DNA of 62,128 bases from Terriglobales bacterium (GTDB lineage: Bacteria; Acidobacteriota; Terriglobia; Terriglobales; Acidobacteriaceae): positions 1-62,128 of the forward strand of contig JAICXB010000024.1 of assembly GCA_025980765.1 (NCBI GenBank). The letters run 5' to 3'. The position numbers and the translations under genes are program-made. This document shows, piece after piece, positions 55,520-62,128 of this stretch. The stretch's first letter is position 1, and each line of letters begins with the position of its first letter. Below the pieces are notes generated by a model, which made no database searches, was not told the DNA's origin, and worked only from the letters and a program-made list of their open reading frames with translations.

Positions 55520-56442
55520 ACATGGAGGACACGAGAACAATAAGGATAAAGTCGAAAATAAGCTTTGATTTTCGCCTTGTGTGATCGCTTGCGAAATAGA
55601 ATGGCGAACCTTTCTAACGGCACCTCTACTCCGGTGCCATAGCTGCGGGTACGGGCGTCGATCATCGGCTGGATGTTCAGGTAATTTTCCGAAGTTGCAG
55701 CACTGTGATGCCTGTAGACGTAGCCGCCTACCAGATAACCAATGCCTCCTCCGACCAGCACATCCGATGGGAAATGATCGCGTCCGGTGACTCGCGTCAC
55801 GCTGACCGCTGTAGCGAACCCGTAGGCAGCCAGGCGCGGAAGAAACCCGCGATACTCTTCTGCGATCACGCGCGCCAAAGCCCAGGAAGCTGTGGCATGA
55901 CCCGAGGGAAATGATCCATTCGTAGAATATCCTTTGGTGCCGCTTGGCCAGAACTCTCCAGTTCGCTCGCCCTGATCGGGACGATCGCGATTCGTCGCCA
56001 GCTTAATTCCTTCGGCCACGACACTTGCATCGGCCACAGCTTCGGCCCCGAGACGACCGGTCTCACCTAGTTTGTCATTCTTCGAGAGAAGTCCCAGAGC
56101 ATAAAGCCCCACGCCAGCCCCAATGGTCACTTCCGGGGATCCGAATTGGGAGATGCTGTGGCTGGTGTCAATGCTGCTCTGGTTGTGCCCGAGTTCTCGC
56201 AATGCTTGGCGGTCGTTGTAAACAGCGAGTGTCGTTGCGCCGGCAAATGGCAGCAGCCAAGCCGTGTCGGCGGCGTGAATGCGCAAGGGACTCGTCCAGA
56301 TACCAGCCTGATCATGCAAGATGTCCAGAGCACACTGCTTCAGATGTTTGGCTCCGCAGGTATCGTTCGTGCCTTGGGTTTGGGCTAAACCAGCGGGGCT
56401 CAGAACCAGCAGCAACACACAAAGGCATTTCATCGCATGCAA
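55480..56442 (-). CDS. PAP2-family phosphatase, secreted
   Basis: Exported phosphatidic-acid-phosphatase-type (PAP2) enzyme of 320 residues. It has a signal peptide (to about 20, ending AGLAQTQ) and the three-part catalytic pattern: KLATNRDRP, SFPSGHATAS and SVTRVTGRDHFPSDVLVGG. The C-terminus from about 240 is more variable, ends in a basic stretch, and overlaps the HAD gene by 40 bases. It probably acts on lipid or nucleotide phosphates in the periplasm. Confidence 0.88.
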   Translation of the reverse strand: MHAMKCLCVLLLVLSPAGLAQTQGTNDTCGAKHLKQCALDILHDQAGIWTSPLRIHAADTAWLLPFAGATTLAVYNDRQALRELGHNQSSIDTSHSISQFGSPEVTIGAGVGLYALGLLSKNDKLGETGRLGAEAVADASVVAEGIKLATNRDRPDQGERTGEFWPSGTKGYSTNGSFPSGHATASWALARVIAEEYRGFLPRLAAYGFATAVSVTRVTGRDHFPSDVLVGGGIGYLVGGYVYRHHSAATSENYLNIQPMIDARTRSYGTGVEVPLERFAILFRKRSHKAKIKAYFRLYPYCSRVLHVQISGFGASSRSG

Positions 56443-56565
56443 GAAGATGCTCCAGATGCGGCGATTTACTGCCAGCGCAGATCACCTTGTCTCTTGACTG
56501 ACCAAAGTTTCTCGCATTCGCGCAACCCCAATAATGCTTTTGAGACTCTCTAATAGGTGTTCCGC

Positions 56566-57567
56566 ATGTCTGTTCTCTGGTCCGCAACTCGGAAGTCACT
56601 TTTCTGCTGTCTAATCCTGGCACTTGCCTTGATCGTCGGCTGCGGCGGACAGGTTAGTTCCTCGTCTTCCGGAAACAGCCCTGGAAACCCTCCCGGGTCC
56701 CCGCCAAATCCAAGTCCAACCCCAAACCCGCCACCTCCCACTCCTCAGCAAGGAATTGTGGTCGTGGTGATGGAGGAGAATCACGGCTACGATCAGGTTA
56801 TCGGCTCCGGTTCTCCCATGCCTTACCTCAACAGCCTTACACAACGTGGAGCTTTGTTGACGGAGTATTTTGCCGACGCGCATCCCTCGCTGCCGAACTA
56901 TCTGGAGCTTACTTCCGGAGCCATGGAAACTCTGGACGACAATTTTTCCGGCGTGATTTCCAATGACAATCTCGCGCGCGAAATACCTGCTTCAGGTAAG
57001 ACTTGGAAGGCATATGCAGAGGATTTGCCATCTGTGGGATATCTCGGCGGGGACATGGGAGATTACGCTAAGCGTCACAACCCGTTTGCCTATTACAGCG
57101 ACGTAGTAAACGACGCAGCGCAGGCTGCAAACATCGTTCCGTTTACCCAATTTTCTGCCGACATGAGTAGTGGAACGCTTCCAAGTTTCAGCTTCGTCAT
57201 TCCAGATCTGCTCGATGACGCGCACAGCTGCCCAGATGGCCCGCTCACTTGTACCGACAACGATCTGTTAAGCCGTGCCGACCAGTGGTTGAGCACAAAC
57301 ATTGGTCCACTGCTCTCCAGTTCGCAGTTTCAGAACAACGGAGTGCTGCTAATACTGTTCGATGAAGCCCAGGACATTGACATTCAGCACGGTGGAGGAC
57401 ACGTCGCCTTAGTCGCTGTGGGACCCAAGGTGAAGCCAGGATTTCAGTCCGCAGTCTTTTATCAGCACGAGAACACGCTCAGTACAATCTGCCGGGCGTT
57501 GGCTGTGATGACTTGTCCCGGAGCGGGAGCCACCGCTAATTCAGAGGGCGATATCTTTCAACCGTAA
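56566..57567 (+). CDS. Phosphoesterase-type lipoprotein
   Basis: Lipid-anchored member of the phosphoesterase (acid phosphatase / phospholipase C-like) family, 333 residues. The lipobox is LALIVGC followed by a Ser/Pro/Asn-rich linker (about 30-60). The catalytic domain has VVVMEENHGYDQVI, AHPSLPNYLELTSG, SFSFVIPDLLDDAHSC and LLILFDEAQDIDIQHGGGHVALVAVGP. The ATG at 56566 is preferred to a GTG three codons earlier because the signal peptide follows. Substrate unknown. Confidence 0.88.
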   Translation: MSVLWSATRKSLFCCLILALALIVGCGGQVSSSSSGNSPGNPPGSPPNPSPTPNPPPPTPQQGIVVVVMEENHGYDQVIGSGSPMPYLNSLTQRGALLTEYFADAHPSLPNYLELTSGAMETLDDNFSGVISNDNLAREIPASGKTWKAYAEDLPSVGYLGGDMGDYAKRHNPFAYYSDVVNDAAQAANIVPFTQFSADMSSGTLPSFSFVIPDLLDDAHSCPDGPLTCTDNDLLSRADQWLSTNIGPLLSSSQFQNNGVLLILFDEAQDIDIQHGGGHVALVAVGPKVKPGFQSAVFYQHENTLSTICRALAVMTCPGAGATANSEGDIFQP

Positions 57568-57576
57568 CAATTGCAC

Positions 57577-58422
57577 TTAGGGCTGAATGCGATCGAGTTC
57601 TTTCTTGTAGAGCGCGTTGTCGGGAAATTCATGCCACAGGCCAGAGAGCAGGATCCTGGCGGTGTTTCGATCTTTTTCTCGCAACGCGGCTACCGCCAGC
57701 AGCAGGCGCGCGTAAGGCGCAAGGTAATGCCCCTTGTCGGCAGTGAGGTGTAGCTTACTCAGCCCTTCATCTCTATTGGTCTGTGCCCCGCCAAGCCGGA
57801 GAATCCAGCGGACCGGAGCCGGCTTCAGGCTCAGAAGATAGTTCTCTGTTCCAACGGCGAGATATGCGTCGTAATAAGTGGGATCCAGCGCCAGCAATTT
57901 CTCGGCGATACCGCGAGCGCTCTTGATGTAGCTCAGGCCGGCAAGATCTCTTTTCTCAATCAATGCGGTGTAATCGCCTCGCAGCCCGTCCGCCAATACC
58001 TGAGCAAAGAGGGCGTGTGCATCGTGTGGATTCCTGCTGAGTTGTGCCGTAGCGATTCGATCGGCTTTCGAAAGTTCGTTGTCAAACGCGGCTCTGACGT
58101 CCGCTTCCGGCGAAAGCTTAGGACGAGATTCAAATTTCTGGTCCTGCGTGAACAGATCAAACTCCAGGATCTTGAGTCGATTGAACTCGGCAAACAGATA
58201 AGCCGCCGCGTTCGATACCGGACCAAGGGGATCGTCCGGATGCTGCGTCTCCCATTGCGCAAACGTCTGATGAGCTCCCGAAAAGTTCAAGTCATACATT
58301 TGCCGATAGCCGGTATCCAGATCGAGGGCGCCAGCGGCTGAACTCGCGACGGAGCTCGGAACCGGGAGCAAACATACGAGGATTGCGACAAAACCGACCG
58401 ATGCCCGTTGACGCATAGCCAT
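57577..58422 (-). CDS. Secreted TPR-like hypothetical protein
   Basis: A 281-residue exported protein with a signal peptide (to about 28, ending SSVASSAAG) and helical repeats that look tetratricopeptide-like: DTGYRQMYDLNFSGAHQTFAQWETQHPDDP, NPHDAHALFAQVLADGL, LDPTYYDAYLAVGTENYL, and YARLLLAVAALREKDRNTARILLSGL. No catalytic motif. The 3' end is 9 bases from the stop of the convergent phosphoesterase gene. Function unknown. Confidence 0.72.
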   Translation of the reverse strand: MAMRQRASVGFVAILVCLLPVPSSVASSAAGALDLDTGYRQMYDLNFSGAHQTFAQWETQHPDDPLGPVSNAAAYLFAEFNRLKILEFDLFTQDQKFESRPKLSPEADVRAAFDNELSKADRIATAQLSRNPHDAHALFAQVLADGLRGDYTALIEKRDLAGLSYIKSARGIAEKLLALDPTYYDAYLAVGTENYLLSLKPAPVRWILRLGGAQTNRDEGLSKLHLTADKGHYLAPYARLLLAVAALREKDRNTARILLSGLWHEFPDNALYKKELDRIQP

Positions 58423-58523
58423 TTACGAGTTAATCACCTACAACGCAGCTTCCTGTGAATATCGAACCCGCCAGCCTTCCAGAAGTCGCAAGCCTCCACC
58501 CTGAATGCTGGCTGCACCTTCAA

Positions 58524-59111
58524 TCAGGTGGTAGACGGCGCTTTGGAGATGCCTGCCGACTCCAATTGCCTGGTAAAGGCGACCAGTCGTTCAATCAGTT
58601 GCCGGATCAGCTTGCGTGAGGTTTCATCGATCAGCTTTCCTGAAGCGTCAAAGCGCTGTTGCGCCGCGGAGATCATTACCTCCGGCGCATTCAGGGCGTA
58701 CATGTTCAGAAAGACGAAACACTGGCGCAGATGGTATTGCGCTCGCGCGGTTCCCAGCGTTCCTGGGCTGGCGCCCATAAGGGCCACCGGCTTGCCATTC
58801 CAGCAGCTCTGGCCGTAGGGACGCGACGCCCAATCGATGGCATTCTTCAATGGTCCGGGAATGGAGTAATTGTACTCAGGGGTTGCGATCAGGACGGCAT
58901 TAGCAGCCTGCACCTTGGACTTGAGCTCGGCCACGCGCGCCGGTGGCTTGCCTTCATCATCCTGGTTGTAGACAGGAATCCCGGCAAGATCAAAGATTTC
59001 GATTTCCACCTCCGCCGGGCTGAGTTCTTGCGCTGCCTTGAGCGCGGCAAGATTGTACGACGCTTTTCGCAGACTTCCGCAGATTCCTATGATCTTGAAT
59101 TTATCGGGCAC
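58524..59111 (-). CDS. NAD(P)H-dependent FMN reductase
   Basis: Flavodoxin-fold FMN reductase of 195 residues, similar to chromate/quinone reductases of the ChrR/YieF type. It has the FMN-phosphate loop GICGSLRKASYN (about 9-20), LIATPEYNYSIPGPLKNAIDWASRP and VALMGASPGTLGTARAQYHLRQ, all conserved in the family. The start at 59111 is the first ATG. It likely reduces quinones or metal ions with NAD(P)H; no exact substrate can be set. Confidence 0.9.
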   Translation of the reverse strand: MPDKFKIIGICGSLRKASYNLAALKAAQELSPAEVEIEIFDLAGIPVYNQDDEGKPPARVAELKSKVQAANAVLIATPEYNYSIPGPLKNAIDWASRPYGQSCWNGKPVALMGASPGTLGTARAQYHLRQCFVFLNMYALNAPEVMISAAQQRFDASGKLIDETSRKLIRQLIERLVAFTRQLESAGISKAPSTT

Positions 59112-59251
59112 CCTGACCTCGCGTTATAGACCCGAGAAGTTTACACGTAGCGCGGACAAGCTCCTTTTGACCGACAGCTCGGCGATGCCCGACGTTACAT
59201 TAATCCGCAATTGCTTCCGCTCCCTGTATAGGTCACAATCAGCAGTTCTCA

Positions 59252-61708
59252 ATGAAAATCCTTATCTGGGCATCTCTACTTCTTTTCCTTTTTCAACCTG
59301 CATTTGCCGCGCAAAAGAAGCCGGCAAAACCTTCTGCTCCGGCAAAAACAGCAATAAAAACCGCAGCATCAGCCAGGAAAGCGGCATTCAAGCAGCTCGA
59401 CCAGGTGATAAACGACGCGATTGCCGCTCACGATGCGCCGGGAGCGGTAGTTCTGGTTGGACATCATGGCAAAGTCGTCTACCAGAAGGCCTACGGCATG
59501 CGCTCACTGGAGCCTGCGCGCGAGCCCATGACGCTGAACACCATCTTTGACCTCGCTTCGCTGACCAAAGTGGTTGCGACAACTCCGTGCGTGCTGCGCA
59601 TGCTGCAGCTAGGGCAAATCCGGCTCAACGATCCAGTGTCGAAGTACCTTCCCGATTTCGTGCAGAACGGCAAACAAGCCGTTACCATTCGCGAATTGCT
59701 CACGCACTTTTCAGGATTGCCGGAAGATCTCGACCTGAAGACCGATTGGTCAGGTGAGCAGGCGGCAATGCAGATGGCCTTTGCAGAAAAGCTGGTCACG
59801 CCGCCGGGATCGGTCTTCCGCTACAGCGACATCAACTTCGAGACCCTTGGATTCCTGGTCGAGGAAATCTCAAGAATGCCGCTGGACAAGTATGCGGATG
59901 CATTCGTCTTTCAGCCGCTGGGAATGAAAGAAACGCGATTTCTGCCCCCGCCGCAGTGGCGCAGCCGCATTGCGCCCACGGAATACGACGAGCACAACAT
60001 CATGCTTCGTGGAGTAGTCCACGATCCCACCGCTCGCCGCATGGGCGGGATCGCCGGACATGCCGGACTCTTCTCCACTGCCGCCGATCTCTCCAAATAC
60101 GCGCAAGCTCTGCTCGACGCGCTGCATTACAAAACGAAAAAGACCAGCAAGGCCGACTTCCTGAATGGGTTGATCGTCACCAAGAGCACTCGTCCGCAGC
60201 AGCCGCCCGATGCAACCAGCCTACGCGGCCTGGGATGGGACATCGACTCGGCATTCTCCTCCAATCGCGGCGAGCTCTTCCCTGTCGGCTCATTCGGACA
60301 CACCGGATTCACCGGCACCTCGCTGTGGATTGATCCCTACAGTGACACCTATGTGATCCTGCTGACCAATGCCGTGCATCCTCACGTCGGACACTCGGTC
60401 GTTGCGCTGCGCAACGAAGTAGCCAGTATTGTCGCGGTGGCGCTGAATATCGGCAAGGATCTGGATAAAACCCATCCGCTGCTGGCCATCACCGGATACA
60501 ACGAAGCCATGCCGGGCAGCCGCCGCATGGCCTATCGGAATGCGACGGTGCTGAACGGCATTGACGTGCTCGAGGCAAATCACTTTGACGCGCTCAAGCC
60601 GGCCAGCGACGGAGCGCCACCGCGCAAGATCGGCCTGCTGACCAATCAAACCGGGATGGACGCGAACGGCCGCAGGACGGTTGATGTCCTGAACTCTGTG
60701 CCCGGCGTGAAGCTCGCAGCTCTCTTCAGCCCGGAACACGGAGCAGTCGGCCAATTGGACACAACCCAGGTAGGCGATACTGTCGACGCAGCCACGCAGG
60801 TTCCCGTGTACAGCGTCTATGGCAACACCGATGCCAAGCGCCGGCCTGCCATCGAGCAACTGAAGCAACTCGACGCGGTTGTGATCGACATTCAAGATGC
60901 CGGCGTGCGCTTCTGGACATACGAAACCACAATGGGCTACTTCCTCGAAGCAGCCGCGCAGGCCGGCACCGAGATTATCGTGTTGGATCGTCCCAATCCC
61001 ATTACGGGATCCATGGTAGGAGGTCCCATCAGCGATCCGGCGTACACGAACTTCACAGACTATTACACAGAGCCGCTGCGCCACGGCATGACCATGGGCG
61101 AGCTGGCCCTCTTCTTCAATGGCGAAAAACACCTCGGGGCCAAACTGACGATCATCCCCATGCAGGGCTGGGAGCGTGGAGATTGGTTCGATTCCACCGG
61201 AGAAGTCTGGATCAATCCTTCTCCCAACATGCGCAGCGTGAACGAGAACACGCTCTATCCCGGAGTGGGAATGGTGGAAGGGACCAACATCTCGGTTGGC
61301 CGCGGGACCGACACGCCCTTCGAAATCCTCGGCGCGCCCTGGATCAAGCCGCAGGAATTCGCGTCTTATCTTAATAACCGCCACATCTCCGGCGTCCGCT
61401 TCATTCCGATCACCTTCACCCCAGCCGCCGGCAGCAAGCTGGGCGGCCAGCAATGCGGCGGGGTAAACATGGTCGTCACCGACCGTCTCACCCTGGATTC
61501 TCCCGAATTGGGACTCGAGCTGGCCTCCGCCCTGCGCAAGCTCTATCCCAATGACTTCGATTTAGCGAAGATGATGCCGCTGCTCGCCAATCAGAAAACC
61601 ATGGACGCGCTAATCGCCGGCACCGACCCGCGACTGATCTCATCCTGGTGGAATGAGGCAATCGCGGAATTCCAAACCATCCGCCAGAAGTATTTGATCT
61701 ACAGGTAG
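59252..61708 (+). CDS. Fusion of a beta-lactamase-type serine hydrolase and a NamZ (DUF1343) exo-muramidase
   Basis: An 818-residue exported protein with a signal peptide (to about residue 20). The N-terminal half (about 45-415) is a class C beta-lactamase/esterase-type serine hydrolase: catalytic S103 and K106 in LASLTKVV, YSDINFETLG (Y191 in the Y-x-N position, but D instead of N), and GHTGFTGTS. The C-terminal half (about 455-818) is DUF1343, the NamZ exo-beta-N-acetylmuramidase family: KIGLLTNQTGMDANGRRT, FSPEHGAVGQLDT, DIQDAGVRFWTYETTMGYF, VLDRPNPITGSMVGGP, TNISVGRGTDTPFE and GVNMVVTDR. Joint action on peptidoglycan fragments is inferred. Confidence 0.9.
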   Translation: MKILIWASLLLFLFQPAFAAQKKPAKPSAPAKTAIKTAASARKAAFKQLDQVINDAIAAHDAPGAVVLVGHHGKVVYQKAYGMRSLEPAREPMTLNTIFDLASLTKVVATTPCVLRMLQLGQIRLNDPVSKYLPDFVQNGKQAVTIRELLTHFSGLPEDLDLKTDWSGEQAAMQMAFAEKLVTPPGSVFRYSDINFETLGFLVEEISRMPLDKYADAFVFQPLGMKETRFLPPPQWRSRIAPTEYDEHNIMLRGVVHDPTARRMGGIAGHAGLFSTAADLSKYAQALLDALHYKTKKTSKADFLNGLIVTKSTRPQQPPDATSLRGLGWDIDSAFSSNRGELFPVGSFGHTGFTGTSLWIDPYSDTYVILLTNAVHPHVGHSVVALRNEVASIVAVALNIGKDLDKTHPLLAITGYNEAMPGSRRMAYRNATVLNGIDVLEANHFDALKPASDGAPPRKIGLLTNQTGMDANGRRTVDVLNSVPGVKLAALFSPEHGAVGQLDTTQVGDTVDAATQVPVYSVYGNTDAKRRPAIEQLKQLDAVVIDIQDAGVRFWTYETTMGYFLEAAAQAGTEIIVLDRPNPITGSMVGGPISDPAYTNFTDYYTEPLRHGMTMGELALFFNGEKHLGAKLTIIPMQGWERGDWFDSTGEVWINPSPNMRSVNENTLYPGVGMVEGTNISVGRGTDTPFEILGAPWIKPQEFASYLNNRHISGVRFIPITFTPAAGSKLGGQQCGGVNMVVTDRLTLDSPELGLELASALRKLYPNDFDLAKMMPLLANQKTMDALIAGTDPRLISSWWNEAIAEFQTIRQKYLIYR

Positions 61709-61719
61709 AAAACGTGGAT

Positions 61720-61756
61720 GCGGGCGCCCTCGCCCGCGCCGTTTTGAACCTTTTTT
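61720..61756 (+). terminator. Hairpin after the fusion gene
   Basis: GCGGGCG-CCCT-CGCCCGC (61720-61737) lies 11 bases past the stop; a T-run of six follows only 13 bases later, so termination is plausible but not classic. Confidence 0.5.
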
Positions 61757-61803
61757 ATCAATGTTGCTGCACTATTCCTCTATGGCTGGTTTCCCCTACA
61801 GAA

Positions 61804-61992
61804 GGTCATTCTGACGACGAATGCTCAACTCCGCGCAGCGGAGCTGAGCGTGAGGAGGAAGGACCTCAGCTTACGCCTCAGTCAGCTTTGCAGATTGCGA
61901 ATCTTCGGCCGACAATTGTGGTTGAAGAGCCCTGCGACCGGCAATTTGTTCCAGGCAGCGCAGGAGGTCCTTCGGCCCGCCGAGGCGGGCAC
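61804..61992. repeat. Diverged copy of the GTCATCCTGA/GGAGGTCCTTCGGC family
   Basis: GGTCATTCTGACGACGAATG at the left and GCAGGAGGTCCTTCGGCC followed by CGCCGAGGCGGGC at the right resemble the arms of 2211-2389, with internal GGAAGGACCTC paired to GAGGTCCTTC. It lies directly next to the left end of the IS110-type element. Confidence 0.7.
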
Positions 61993-62128
61993 TTGATTAC
62001 ATAACCACGACGGCTCCAGACGCCGAGTAGACTGAGGTTGCTTTAAAGACCAAGTCGCTCGGGCGAAAGGAGCCAGTCATGTGGATTATAGGCTGTGATT
62101 TTCATCCGAGTGGTCAACAAGTGTACGC
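61993..62128 (+). mobile_element. IS110-family insertion sequence, left end (cut by window edge)
   Basis: The non-coding segment 61993-62078 precedes the transposase start and contains CGGCTCC/GGAGCC and other short complementary stretches. In IS110-group elements this left-end non-coding segment can encode a bridge RNA that guides target choice. The true left boundary cannot be placed without the right end. Confidence 0.5.
62079..62128 (+). CDS. IS110-family transposase, first 16 codons (cut by window end)
   Basis: The frame opens MWIIGCDFHPSGQQVY, matching the N-terminus of IS110-type (DEDD) transposases, where the IGCDxH segment carries the first catalytic aspartate. AAAGGAG lies 7 bases before the ATG. 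The rest is outside the window. The call rests on a short but characteristic motif. Confidence 0.7.
   Translation, partial: MWIIGCDFHPSGQQVY

Noticed and set aside
60290..61453. 387-residue minus-strand frame within the fusion gene
   Set aside because: Antisense to the strongly motif-supported NamZ part; composition rich in His/Val/Arg typical of shadows.

Overview
The window is a piece of chromosome that reads like an Acidobacteriota genome (class Terriglobia is the best guess). This rests on gene content and style rather than a marker gene. The clues are a TIGR02999-type ECF sigma factor coupled to a PD40-repeat Ser/Thr kinase, secreted collagen-like and HAF-repeat proteins, a DUF1800/DUF1501 pair, an M61 peptidase, a Gly-rich TonB protein, and very many dispersed palindromic repeats between genes. 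Base composition is moderately GC-rich and genes lie on both strands in short operons. Both ends are cut: a CPBP protease lacks its N-terminus at the left, and an IS110-type transposase has only its first codons at the right.

Layout. 1-8.4 kb: CPBP protease fragment, a 17-residue lysine-rich micro-gene with its own promoter and terminator, rmuC, a UvrD-type helicase-nuclease, a REP-associated transposase bracketed by two inverted REP clusters, and an aminotransferase. 8.4-19.2 kb: M61 peptidase, then a partly duplicated block. Each copy has a shared leader, a collagen-like secreted gene and a convergent pterin dehydratase gene, which is decayed in the first copy; an ECF sigma-kinase operon lies between the copies. 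19.6-29.6 kb: core metabolism and housekeeping (eno, gpmI, a 2-hydroxyacid dehydrogenase, lepB, carA, carB). 30-36 kb: TonB-like protein, a radical SAM and class II aldolase pair, tRNA-Arg(TCT), a YidB-like protein, and two divergent YsnF/AvaK (DUF2382) stress proteins. 36-48.7 kb: amino-acid permease, an LPxTG-tailed secreted protein, a YheT-like hydrolase, thrC, an AlaX-type editing protein, a cyclic-nucleotide-binding protein, a membrane-anchored methyltransferase, a VOC protein, a DUF481 outer-membrane protein and an MBL-fold hydrolase. 49-62 kb: DUF1800-DUF1501 pair, purC-cvpA, a Fis-like regulator, HAD and PAP2 phosphatases, a lipoprotein phosphoesterase, an FMN reductase and a serine hydrolase-NamZ fusion.

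The most striking feature is the intergenic space. At least six families of long, often nested inverted repeats fill most gaps. They include compound elements built from a TAGCTGCTAGC-type outer arm and a CACGGATT-type inner arm, a GGCGGCCCTCCGCC family, a GTCATCCTGA/GGAGGTCCTTCGGC family, and an array of AATTCCCTGCTA units. Only one family, the GTCCCGCC-N4-GGCGGGAC REPs, sits beside an obvious mobilising enzyme. The best candidates for something under-described are this REP-RAYT unit, the compound palindromes, the lysine-rich micro-gene and the IS110 left end. All calls come from reading the sequence and known family motifs; no database search was run.
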